A stretch of 64,000 bases of DNA from JADJOY01 sp046331705 [NCBI: bacterium]. GTDB taxonomy: Bacteria > JADJOY01. The first letter of the stretch is position 1. Every line of letters starts with the position of its first letter. A program made the translations under genes and the position numbers. Where the stretch lies: positions 1-64,000 of the forward strand of contig JAXLQJ010000013.1 in assembly GCA_046331705.1 (NCBI GenBank). Reading direction: 5' to 3'. The notes beneath the pieces were generated by a model, which worked only from the letters and a program-made list of their open reading frames with translations, searched no databases and was not told the DNA's origin. Positions 46,098 to 56,835 of the stretch are shown here, piece by piece.

Positions 46098-47711
46098 TCA
46101 CGAGTCGGTGGACGAGTCCCAGCGAATCCGCTCGGGACTCGTCACACCGGCCCGTTTGAGCCGCACTCCCGCTCGCAGCGCCGCGAGCTCGGGGCTCCCC
46201 AGCAAACCCTGCGCGGCCACGTACAGAACCAGACCGCCTGCCACGCCGATAGCCAGCCAGACCAGCGGAGGCAACGCCGAGCCGGGTGCCAGCCAGTCGA
46301 AGCGCGCGCGAGCCCAACGCGTCCACCACACCATCGGGAGGCACGCGAGCACCATGCGAGCACTCGCTCGCGCCAGCGCGCCGCTGTCGAGATCGCGCAA
46401 CCATCGCCCTCGCAGCACGCGATACGTGACGACGAGCTGAACCCATGCCGAGATCGACGTGGCGAGCGCCAGCCCGCCGTGACCGAGCCACGGCATCAGC
46501 GCCAGGCTGCCGAGCAGGTTGACGACGAACGCGAGCGCCGCGATGCGCGCCGGAGCGCGGGGGTCCTGCGAGGAATAGAAGACCTGCGTCAAGATGCGTC
46601 CCGCAGCGATGGGGACCAGCCCCAGCGCGTAGAGCTCGAGGGCGCGCGCCGTCATGGCGACGTCGTGGGCCAGGAACACTCCGCGTCGGAAGATCACGCT
46701 CACGATCGGCGTCGCGAGCACCCACAGCGCGATCGCCGACGGCACCGTCAGGAACAGGATCACCCGCACCGCGGTCTCCGTGGTGTCGTGCAGGTCCCGG
46801 CTGCGTCCCTCGTGGGCTTGCGACGAGAGCGTGGGAAGCATCGCGGTGCTGAGCGCGATCACGAACAAGCCGAGCGGCAGCTGGAAGACGCGATCGGCGT
46901 AGTGGAGCCACGAGATCGCGCCCGGCACCAGCCACGAGGCGAGCAGCGTCCCCATGAAGACGTTCGCCTGGTAGATCGCGATCCCGAACGTCGCCGGGCC
47001 TAGCAAGCGCAAGATCTTCCCGACCTCGGGATCGCCGCGCTCGAAGCGCAGGCGCGGGTCGAAGCCGATCGCGCGCAGCACCGGGGCGTGGGCCAGGAGC
47101 TGCAGCACGCCGGCCAGGATCACCGACCACGCCAGACCCAAGATCGGCGGATCGAACCAGCGCGACATCATCAACGCGCCGGTGAGCAGCGCCACGTTGT
47201 AGAGGATGGGATGGAAGGCGGGCAGGAAGAAGCGATCGAACGCGTTCAGGACGCCCTGCAGCAACCCCACCAGCCCGATGAAGATCAAGTAGGGAAACGT
47301 CACGTGCAACAAGCGCGTGGCGAGCTCGAGGCGGACCGGATCGCGGATGAAGCCAAGGGCCAGGACGCGCACCACCAGCGGCGAGGCGATCGAGCCCGCG
47401 ATCCCCACCACCAGCACGACCAGCAAGAAGAAGGACCAGGTGATCTGCGCGATCCGAAGCGCCCGCGGATCACCCTGACGGCTGCGCGCTTCGCGCAGCA
47501 CCGGCACCATCGCCACCGTCAGCGTCCCTTCGCCGAGCAGGCGCCGCAGCGTGTTGGGGATCCGCAGCGCGACCCAGAACGCATCCGCCGCGGGCGTCGC
47601 ACCGAACGCGTGCGCGATGGCCATGTCCCGGAACATGCCGAGGAAACGGCTGACGAGCGTCACGGCGGCGACCAGGCCCGCGGCGCGAACGACCCGCTGG
47701 TTCTCGCTCAC
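46098..47711 (-). CDS. murJ: Lipid II flippase MurJ
   Basis: 537 residues, about 14 transmembrane helices of the MurJ/MviN (MOP exporter) superfamily. Diagnostic strings: VSRFLGMFRDMAIAHAFG near residue 20, FWVALRIPNTLRRLLGEG, GLVGLLQGVLNAFDRFFLPA, PLGLFVIALSTAMLPTLS, and FYSSQDPRAPARIA. It moves lipid-linked peptidoglycan precursor to the outer face of the inner membrane. Its position beside rpsT, divergently arranged, is common in proteobacteria. Confidence 0.95.
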   Translation of the reverse strand: MSENQRVVRAAGLVAAVTLVSRFLGMFRDMAIAHAFGATPAADAFWVALRIPNTLRRLLGEGTLTVAMVPVLREARSRQGDPRALRIAQITWSFFLLVVLVVGIAGSIASPLVVRVLALGFIRDPVRLELATRLLHVTFPYLIFIGLVGLLQGVLNAFDRFFLPAFHPILYNVALLTGALMMSRWFDPPILGLAWSVILAGVLQLLAHAPVLRAIGFDPRLRFERGDPEVGKILRLLGPATFGIAIYQANVFMGTLLASWLVPGAISWLHYADRVFQLPLGLFVIALSTAMLPTLSSQAHEGRSRDLHDTTETAVRVILFLTVPSAIALWVLATPIVSVIFRRGVFLAHDVAMTARALELYALGLVPIAAGRILTQVFYSSQDPRAPARIAALAFVVNLLGSLALMPWLGHGGLALATSISAWVQLVVTYRVLRGRWLRDLDSGALARASARMVLACLPMVWWTRWARARFDWLAPGSALPPLVWLAIGVAGGLVLYVAAQGLLGSPELAALRAGVRLKRAGVTSPERIRWDSSTDS

Positions 47712-47881
47712 CCGCGCCCCCGTGATGCGTCCCCTGCGCGCCCGGGGGCGAACCCAGAGGCGGTCCCGGGGAGCCGAGCGCTAACCGCGCGCCGGCTCGG
47801 GTTGACACCGCGCGCCATCGTCTGCTTAACCTTGCTGTTTTTGCGCCGCATTTCTCGCGGCGATCCCTCGGAGGCGTCCTC

Positions 47882-48157
47882 GTGGCGGATCACGTTTCAG
47901 CCCTCAAGCGCAATCGTCAGAGTCTCAAGCGGCAGGCACGCAACCGGAAGGTGCGCGCCCGGGTTCGAACCTTCGTGAAGAAGGCGCGGGAGGCCCTCGA
48001 GGAATCCGACGCCCCGGCGGCGGTCGCCGCCGCCCGCACCGCGGAAAGCGAGCTCGCGCGGGCGGCACGCAAGGGTGTCGTTCACCCGCGGAACGCCGCG
48101 CGGCGAGCCGGTCGACTGGCCCGTCAGGCCGCGGCCAAGTCCAGCGCCAAGAGCTGA
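47882..48157 (+). CDS. rpsT: 30S ribosomal protein S20
   Basis: 91 residues, very basic and alanine-rich, starting at GTG 47882 with GGAGG nine bases upstream. HVSALKRNRQSLKRQARNRK, VRTFVKKAREAL and VVHPRNAARRAGRLARQ are typical S20. It binds 16S rRNA in the small subunit. AT-richer sequence around 47820-47860 (TTAACCTTGCTGTTTTTGCG) upstream probably carries its promoter. Confidence 0.95.
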   Translation: MADHVSALKRNRQSLKRQARNRKVRARVRTFVKKAREALEESDAPAAVAAARTAESELARAARKGVVHPRNAARRAGRLARQAAAKSSAKS

Positions 48158-48201
48158 CCGCGCTCCTCGCCTCGCAGCGCGAGGCATCCGCATCGAGCAA
48201 A

Positions 48202-48230
48202 CGGCGCCTCGGACCTCGTCCGAGACGCCG
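48202..48230. terminator. Bidirectional terminator-like hairpin after rpsT
   Basis: Arms CGGCGcCTCGGAC (48202-48214) and GTCCGAGaCGCCG (48218-48230) pair over 13 positions with a single mismatch and a three-base loop. It sits between convergent rpsT and lptE, and TTCGTGTCT follows on the plus strand. There is no long T-run, so efficiency is uncertain. Confidence 0.6.
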
Positions 48231-48275
48231 TTCGTGTCTCCGCCGCTACGCACTCGCCGGGCCGCGCGCCTGCGC

Positions 48276-48865
48276 TCAGAAGTCTTCGAGCATCCGCGAG
48301 TAGATCGACTTGGCCATGCGCCGTGACAGGCGCTCGATGGCCGCAGCCGACTCTTCCTGCGTGATCTCGATGTCGTCGAGGTTGTTGAACGTCGACGAGC
48401 GGCCGATGAACTCGGGCGAACGCGTCACCACGGCGTCCGCGGTGACCGCGAACTCCTCCTTGTCGCTCACCCCGTTGTCCGCCCACAGCACCTTGCCGTC
48501 GCGCGCACGCTCGAGCGACACGGAGAGCACCACGGTCATCTGCGCTTCGAGCGCCTCGTCGGTCTCGGAGAACGAGACCGCGCGCACGCGCACCCGCCGC
48601 ACCAGGCCCTTGACCACGGCATTCGCGTCGGCGACGTCGTCCACGATGCGCACCTGACGTCCGCGCACGAATTGCTGGATGAGCGCCTCGGTGAAATCGA
48701 GCTCGACACCTTCCAGGTCGCTGTCGTTGCGGAAGATCGGGATCGCCACCGTCTTCACGTCGCTCGGCAGCGCGTTGCCCGTGCCCTGGAATTGATAGCC
48801 GCACGCGCCCACGCTCGCGACCAGCGCGAGCAGCGGCACGAGCGAGCCCATCCGGCGGCCGAAGC

Positions 48866-48869
<4 letters not shown>
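48276..48869 (-). CDS. lptE: LPS assembly lipoprotein LptE
   Basis: 197 residues. ATG 48869 overlaps the leuS stop by four bases. The lipobox is [11 protein letters not shown] with Cys about residue 23, directly followed by the LptE hallmark GYQFQG. The body has [35 protein letters not shown] and the conserved late [20 protein letters not shown]. LptE plugs the LptD barrel in lipopolysaccharide export to the outer membrane. leuS-lptE adjacency is widespread in Proteobacteria; here the usual holA neighbour is missing from this spot. Confidence 0.9.
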
Positions 48870-51373
<2,504 letters not shown>

Positions 51374-51517
51374 GGCGGGTGCTGCTCGCGGAATCGGGGG
51401 AAGCTGCGGAGAATCGGCGAAGAATAGGAAGCGGTCTCGGCGAATGCAATCTCGCGTGATCCGGGGTCCGAGCGCCAGACCGCTCCCACGCCGCGCTGCA
51501 CGCGGGGCGAGCGCGAC

Positions 51518-52048
51518 TCAAGCGGGCACTCGTACGCGACTCTCCTCCGCGAGCGCCGCCAGCGCCGCGCGCTCCTCGCCGGTGAGGATCTCGCTCGGCA
51601 CCAGCACGAGGGCATCGCTCGCCTCGAGACCGCTCGATGCCGGCAACGCGATCGCGCCTCGGATCGACCCGCGATCGACGCCGTTCGGCGCGGCGAGCTC
51701 TGCAGGCGGCATGCGAGCCAACCCGCGCACCACGCGGATCGCGTCGTCGACGATGAATCCGACCACGAAGGGGGGGACCCGAGCGAGCACGATGCGGCCC
51801 GCGCCGGCGCGGCTCGGATCGCTTCGCCAGCGCTCGCGAAGATCCACGACCGGCACCAGCAAGCGGCGGATGGACAGGGCGCCGGCGACGAATCCAGGCA
51901 AGCGCGAGTCGCGAGCCAGCGGCGCCGGCAAGCGAACCTCGCGCACCTGATCGACCGGCCAGGCGCACAGGCAATCTCCGACCCGAACCAGCAGGAAGCC
52001 CTCCGCCCCCGGCAGCCAGGTGGTGGCGGTCGCCGTGCCGGCGCTCAT
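51518..52048 (-). CDS. cheW: CheW-like coupling protein (second)
   Basis: 176 residues, a single CheW/SH3-type domain: LLVRVGDCLCAWPVDQVREVR, VAGALSIRRLLVPVVDLRERW and PPFVVGFIVDDAIRVVRG. It overlaps the upstream CheW-like gene by four bases and ends a cheA-cheW-cheW operon. CheW proteins couple receptors to the CheA kinase. There is no receptor gene in the window. Its chemotaxis role versus control of another output is not decided. Confidence 0.85.
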   Translation of the reverse strand: MSAGTATATTWLPGAEGFLLVRVGDCLCAWPVDQVREVRLPAPLARDSRLPGFVAGALSIRRLLVPVVDLRERWRSDPSRAGAGRIVLARVPPFVVGFIVDDAIRVVRGLARMPPAELAAPNGVDRGSIRGAIALPASSGLEASDALVLVPSEILTGEERAALAALAEESRVRVPA

Positions 52049-52635
52049 TCGCCCTGGGCCCCCGGAAACCGCTCGGGCATCGCGCGCTCGACCTCCCGCA
52101 CGGTCTCCACGAGATCGACGATCGGTACGCGGCAGCGCTCTCGCACGGCGGGGGGGACGTGCGAGCTCTCGTCGAGCCGCTCCGGCGCGAGCTCGAGCAC
52201 GCCGACGCAGTCGAGCCGCGTGGCGACGCCCGACGGTACGGGAGCAGCCACGATCGCCGACTCCGGCACGCGACAAGCGCCCACCAGCTCGTCGACCACG
52301 ATCCCCACGGTGGCCTCCTCGAAGGGCACCAGGATCAACGTGCGACGCGCGTCCGGCTGGCCGCTGGCGGCGCCGAGGAAGCGATCGAGATCGATGATGG
52401 GCACGACGCGTCCGCGCCACGGCAGCACCCCGAGCAGCGACGCGGGCGCGCCGGGAACGGGCGTGAGCCCGCCGGGCAGGCGTGCGACCTCGTCGACGTC
52501 CGTGAGCGGCGTCGCGAGAAGCGTGCCCGCGGTGGCGACCAGCAGCAGCTCGCGCTGCGCGGCGAGGACGGCACGATGGCGAGGCGCGGCGCCGAACAGC
52601 GCCTGTTCGGTGGCGAGCTCCCCGCCGACGCTCAT
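52045..52635 (-). CDS. cheW: CheW-like coupling protein (first)
   Basis: 196 residues. The CheW domain reads ELLLVATAGTLLATPLTDVDE, GAPASLLGVLPWRGRVVPII, and ATVGIVVDELVGACRVPESA. An extra C-terminal stretch (VPIVDLVETVREVERAMPER) is longer than in typical CheW. ATG 52635 overlaps the cheA stop by four bases. Two different CheW proteins behind one CheA suggest coupling to two receptor sets or a scaffold for an alternative pathway. Confidence 0.85.
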   Translation of the reverse strand: MSVGGELATEQALFGAAPRHRAVLAAQRELLLVATAGTLLATPLTDVDEVARLPGGLTPVPGAPASLLGVLPWRGRVVPIIDLDRFLGAASGQPDARRTLILVPFEEATVGIVVDELVGACRVPESAIVAAPVPSGVATRLDCVGVLELAPERLDESSHVPPAVRERCRVPIVDLVETVREVERAMPERFPGAQGE

Positions 52636-54698
52636 GAGCCCGGTCGTGGCGACCGCGATCCCTCTTCGAGGAGCACCGTCGGCTCGAGCAGCAAGAGCGT
52701 GCGCCCCTGACCCACGTCGGCGGCGCCCGCGATGCCGCGCATCCTGGAGACCAGCGGACCCGCATCGCGCACCAGCACGTCCTGCTGGCCCTCCACGGCA
52801 TCCACGACGACGCCAACGCGCTCGCTGCCGAGCGCGAGGATCACGAGCCAGCGCGCTTCGGTCACGCGAGCGCCGCCGCCCACGCCCAAGAGCCGTGCAA
52901 GATCCACCCGCGAGGTCACCCGCTCGGCGGGGTGCTCGCGCTCGCTGCGCGGCGGCTCGCCCTCGGGCGTGAGCTCGACGCTGCGTTCGACGGCGTCGAG
53001 CGGCAGCGCGTAGCTCTGGTCGGCGACGGTCACGATGAGCGCCCGCACGCGGGCCATCGTGAGCGGCACCGTCAAGGTGACGCGCGTTCCCACGTTCCGC
53101 TCGGTGTCGAAACGGATGGTGCCGTGGAGCGCGTCGATCTGGTTGCGCACCACGTCGAGACCGACGCCGCGGCCCGAGACCTCGTCGGCCACCGCGCGGG
53201 TGCTGAAACCCGGCCGGCAGAGCAGCTCGACGAGCTCGTCCGCGCCGGGCTGGGCATCCGCGGCGAGCCAGCCGCGTCGCACGGCCGTCGCGCGAACCGC
53301 GTCCCAATCGACGCCCCGCCCATCGTCCTCGACCGAGACGAGCACGTGCCCGCCCTGCTGACGCGCATCCAGGCGGATTCGCCCGGTGCCGCCCTTCCCC
53401 GCCGCCACGCGCTGCTCCCCGGTTTCGAGCCCGTGGTCGATGGCGTTGCGGATCAGGTGCATCAGCGGATCGGCGAGACCTTCCACGACGCGCTTGTCGA
53501 GGCGCGTGTCCGCTCCGCTGGTCGCCAGCTCGACATCCTTGCCGAGGTCGCGCGCGATGCGCCGCACGGACCGAGCGAGACGCTCGAACAGGCGATCGAG
53601 AGCGACCATCCGTATGTCGAGGATGAGCTCCTCGAGGGTACGCAGACGCCGCTCGAGCAGCTGGCTCGCACGCCAAAGCTCCTCGCCCAGGCGCGCCGAG
53701 ATCTGCCCCGTGCGCGCATCCTCGGCGAGCCGCCCGATCTCGGCTCGGCTGAGCAGCAGCTCGCCGGCGAGGTTCAGCATGGTGTCGAGGCGCGGCAGAT
53801 CGACGCGAATCGCTTCGCGCTCGCCGCCGCCGCGCGGCTCGTCGGCCTTCGTCTCGCTCGCCGGAGGATCGCCCTCCGGCGCACGCGGTGCCACCGGCGC
53901 CGCCACGGCGGGCGGCTCCGCAGCCGGTGCCGTGGCAGGCGCGCGGACGCGCGTCACGCTGCGCCCCTCGGCGCCGAGCGAGGCCATGGCTTCGTCGTCG
54001 CGGAGGCGCGCGCCGACCAGGATCTTGAAGCCGATCCGGTCCCCGCCCATCAGCTCGGTGTCGGGAACCGAGGCGATCACCTCGCCGACGCCGCGCAAGC
54101 TCTCGAGCGTCGCGAGCAGACCGGTGTCGAAGGTCATCAGATCGAAGCCCACCGCCACCAACCACACGCCACGCTCGGACGCCGTGAGGTTCTCCGCCAG
54201 CCGGTGCTGCTCGTACTCGGAGAGGACACCCGTCAGCGCGGGATCGACGGCGAATCGCGCGAAGATGGCGGCGCGATCGATGTCGCGCTCCCCCTCTCGC
54301 AGCCGCGCGATGCGTCGCTCGAGCTCGTCGGCGGCCGCACCTGCGTGCGGATCCCGCTCGCGCTTCTCGAGCAGCGACGCCAAGAGCTCCACACCGTCGA
54401 AGAGCACGTCGAGCAGGTCGCGATCGATGGGCAGGCGCCCGAATCGCAAGCTGTCGAGCAGGCTCTCGAGCTTGTGGCTCACTCCGGCGACCGCCGGGAA
54501 ACCGAACATCCCCGCGAGCCCCTTCAGGCTGTGCGCTGCGCGAAAGATGTCGTTGAGCACGTCCGGCGGCGCCGCCTGGCCGGGCGGGAGCGCGCCGAGT
54601 GTCAGCAGCTTGGCGTTGATGCGCTCGAGCAGATCGCCGGCTTCGACCAGGAACTCGCCCTGGGAATCCGTGGCGGACTTGCGCGGGCTGGGATTCAT
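52632..54698 (-). CDS. cheA: Chemotaxis-type histidine kinase CheA
   Basis: 688 residues from ATG 54698. The Hpt domain has the phosphoacceptor His in FRAAHSLKGLAGMFGF near residue 56. A linker rich in Ala/Pro follows. The dimerisation and kinase region contains LDTMLNLAGELLLSRAEIG, the N box LMHLIRNAIDHGLE, G1 VSVEDDGRGVD and G2 VSGRGVGLDVVRNQIDAL. It ends in a CheW-like domain (LIVTVADQSYALPLDAVERS). There is no receiver domain and no cheY, cheB, cheR or MCP gene in sight, so its output partner lies elsewhere. Confidence 0.92.
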   Translation of the reverse strand: MNPSPRKSATDSQGEFLVEAGDLLERINAKLLTLGALPPGQAAPPDVLNDIFRAAHSLKGLAGMFGFPAVAGVSHKLESLLDSLRFGRLPIDRDLLDVLFDGVELLASLLEKRERDPHAGAAADELERRIARLREGERDIDRAAIFARFAVDPALTGVLSEYEQHRLAENLTASERGVWLVAVGFDLMTFDTGLLATLESLRGVGEVIASVPDTELMGGDRIGFKILVGARLRDDEAMASLGAEGRSVTRVRAPATAPAAEPPAVAAPVAPRAPEGDPPASETKADEPRGGGEREAIRVDLPRLDTMLNLAGELLLSRAEIGRLAEDARTGQISARLGEELWRASQLLERRLRTLEELILDIRMVALDRLFERLARSVRRIARDLGKDVELATSGADTRLDKRVVEGLADPLMHLIRNAIDHGLETGEQRVAAGKGGTGRIRLDARQQGGHVLVSVEDDGRGVDWDAVRATAVRRGWLAADAQPGADELVELLCRPGFSTRAVADEVSGRGVGLDVVRNQIDALHGTIRFDTERNVGTRVTLTVPLTMARVRALIVTVADQSYALPLDAVERSVELTPEGEPPRSEREHPAERVTSRVDLARLLGVGGGARVTEARWLVILALGSERVGVVVDAVEGQQDVLVRDAGPLVSRMRGIAGAADVGQGRTLLLLEPTVLLEEGSRSPRPGS

Positions 54699-54794
54699 GC
54701 GCTCCGACCTCACCCCGCAAAACCCCGTAGCAGCGGAGGCGACGCGCAACCTAGCCGGTCGCGTTGCCGTCGGCCACTCTCGGCTGGCGCCGCG

Positions 54795-56387
54795 CTACTC
54801 CGGTCGGATCAGCTCGATCTCGACTCGGCGGTTCCGCGCTCGACCGGCCGGATCGGCATTGCTCGCAACCGGCTCGTCGTCGCCGCGCCCCTCCGCAAGG
54901 ATGCGGCTCGGAGCGACGTTGCTGCGGTCCAGCAACGCACGGCGAACCTGCTCGGCGCGCTCGCGCGACAGCGCGAGATTGGCTCGCGCGTCACCCGACG
55001 CATCCGAGTGACCGGTGAGCCGCACCCGCAGCGAGCGGTCCGAGCGCAACGCTCGGCTCAAGCGCTCGATGGTTGCGCGGGCGTCCGCGTCGGGGGTGCC
55101 GCGGGAGGACTCGAAGTGGATCGGGGGGTAGCTCTCCGCGGTGGCGGTGGCTGCGGAAGGTGCGAGCGGCGAGGGCGGCGGCGCGAGCTCCCGGGGGCGA
55201 ACCTCGGCGTGGGGAGGCGCATCCGGGCAGCCGTCGTCGTCGAGGTAGAGATTGCGAGTCTCGGGCAAACCTGGACAGACGTCTTCCTCGTCCGGGATGC
55301 CGTCGCGGTCCCGATCGTTCTCCGGCTCGGGCTGGACCTCCACGTCCGGCTCGGGCTGCAGCGTCGGGCTCGGCGCCGCTGCGGACTCCGTCTGCGCCAC
55401 CACCGGTGAGATGCCGAACACGGCGCGGATCTCGGGACTGCCGATGCCGGCGTTCAGGCCGAAGCCAACCCCCGTCGTGAGCGCCAGCCCCCGATTGGCG
55501 AGCCCCGCGTGCTCGAACCAGGACTCGCCGATCACCCAGCGCGCGCCCACCAGCGCCTCGAGCGGGCTCGCTTCCTCGTCCGAGAGAAAGCCGTCGAACG
55601 TGGACGAGCCGCGAAGCTCGAGGACGGGCGTGACGGCGAGCGAGGCGATGGGCCACGCGAGCGCGGCTCGCAGGGTCGCTGCGTCACCGAGCCCCTCGGA
55701 TTCGTCGCGAAAGAGGTAGGCGACGTCCAACGCCGCATCCAGCGGCCCGAGCGCAGTCTCGCCGACCGCGCCCAACGTGAACGTCACACCTTCCTCGCCG
55801 AGGAAGTTGCGGGTATCGCCGCTCGGGACGGTGAGCTCGCCGCGCAAGGCCAATCCGGCGCCGCGATCGACTCGCTCCACCAAGGTGAGCTTCGTGCCGA
55901 CTCGAACGTCCCCCACGCCGAACGTGAATTGATCGAGATCGCTCGCGAACGCGACGTTACGGATCGTCGAGAGCGGGACGTCGATGCCGATGTCCCAGCC
56001 GGGCAAGATGCCGACCGCGGCGAGGAGGTCGACCGTGACGAGATCGGTGGTGACGGCGCTGCCCGTGCTTCCGGTGCCGACCGTGCCTTCCGCTTGGATC
56101 GGATCCATCGCGTAGTTCAGGAAGGCTCCGAAACCGAACACACCCTGAGGAAGCGTGACGCTCGAGCTGGTTCCGATCCAGCCGTTGCCGTCGACGACCG
56201 GATGGAACGTCTGGGCGTCCACCCGCGCGCGCGCGACGTCGACGCCAGCGAGGGCGGCGACGAGGCAAGCCCCGGCGCACGCCACGCTCCGAGCTCGTGA
56301 CGGGCGCCAGGGGATTGACCAGCCGCCTTGCGGCTGGCGTCGAGTGGCTGGTCGTGTCACGCACGACCGCGAGGCGGATGCTTCCAC
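54795..56387 (-). CDS. OmpA-family outer-membrane protein with Ca2+-type repeats
   Basis: Up to 530 residues. The start is uncertain: ATG 56387 is close to the tRNA-Glu 3' end, and GTG 56360 is an alternative. A signal peptide (VACAGACLVAALAGVDVARA) precedes a beta-barrel-like region of about 300 residues. Then come a thrombospondin-like NDRDRDGIPDEEDVCPG and the peptidoglycan-binding OmpA domain: RVRLTGHSDASGDARANLAL, ERAEQVRRALLDRSN and GRARNRRVEIEL. It ties the outer membrane to peptidoglycan. A perfect eight-pair GC hairpin (56319-56337) lies in the first codons and could be a tRNA transcript terminator if the real start is further down. Confidence 0.85.
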   Translation of the reverse strand: MEASASRSCVTRPATRRQPQGGWSIPWRPSRARSVACAGACLVAALAGVDVARARVDAQTFHPVVDGNGWIGTSSSVTLPQGVFGFGAFLNYAMDPIQAEGTVGTGSTGSAVTTDLVTVDLLAAVGILPGWDIGIDVPLSTIRNVAFASDLDQFTFGVGDVRVGTKLTLVERVDRGAGLALRGELTVPSGDTRNFLGEEGVTFTLGAVGETALGPLDAALDVAYLFRDESEGLGDAATLRAALAWPIASLAVTPVLELRGSSTFDGFLSDEEASPLEALVGARWVIGESWFEHAGLANRGLALTTGVGFGLNAGIGSPEIRAVFGISPVVAQTESAAAPSPTLQPEPDVEVQPEPENDRDRDGIPDEEDVCPGLPETRNLYLDDDGCPDAPPHAEVRPRELAPPPSPLAPSAATATAESYPPIHFESSRGTPDADARATIERLSRALRSDRSLRVRLTGHSDASGDARANLALSRERAEQVRRALLDRSNVAPSRILAEGRGDDEPVASNADPAGRARNRRVEIELIRPE

Positions 56388-56421
56388 GAAGAAGTCAGCG
56401 ACTCGACGATGGTTGAAGTGG

Positions 56422-56493
56422 TGGTCCCAACGGGACTCGAACCCGTGTCTCCGGCGTGAGAGGCCGACATCCTAACCGCTAGACGATGGGACC
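56422..56493 (-). tRNA. tRNA-Glu (anticodon CTC)
   Basis: Reverse complement folds as a 72-base cloverleaf. The acceptor GGTCCCA pairs with TGGGACC. The D-arm contains AGCGGTTAGGA and the anticodon loop CTCTCAC (anticodon CTC, reading GAG). The T-arm contains GGTTCGAGTCC. Discriminator A and an encoded CCA follow (to 56419). Confidence 0.96.
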
Positions 56494-56679
56494 GATGCAG
56501 ATCGCTAGGTACGCAATACGCTCTTCTTTGGCTCGATTCGCTCGGATCGGATCGAGCCCACAGCTTCGGTCGTTCACTCTCGTTCGTGCACTGTCGTTCG
56601 TGTTACCCGTGGTCGTCTTCGTGACTGCGACCCGATCACGGTTCCTTCGAGTCGCGGCGCGTCACCGCCGCGCATCCGG

Positions 56680-56750
56680 CTGGGGGACGAGGATTCGAAC
56701 CTCGGTTACTGGGGCCAGAACCCAGCGTCCTGCCGCTAGACGATCCCCCA
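56680..56750 (-). tRNA. tRNA-Gln (anticodon CTG)
   Basis: Reverse complement gives a cloverleaf with acceptor TGGGGGA/TCCCCCA, D-arm AGCGGCAGGAC, anticodon stem CTGGG/CCCAG with loop TTCTGGC (anticodon CTG, reading CAG) and T-arm GGTTCGAATCC. Discriminator G is followed by CCG, so CCA is not encoded. It lies 186 bases upstream of tRNA-Glu on the same strand. Confidence 0.95.
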
Positions 56751-56835
56751 CAGAAATCGTGCAAGCCGGCTTTAGATACAGAATGCGTCGCTTCGCCGTC
56801 AACCGGGTGCGGCGTCGCGCGTACGCGCGCCGTCG

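Noticed and set aside
56319-56337. Perfect GC hairpin as terminator of the tRNA transcript
   Set aside because: It lies inside the likely signal-peptide region of the OmpA-family gene and has no T-run; left as a note on that gene.
56422-56750. tRNA-Glu/tRNA-Gln pair as integration site for a mobile element
   Set aside because: No integrase, no repeated tRNA 3' ends and only housekeeping genes on both sides.
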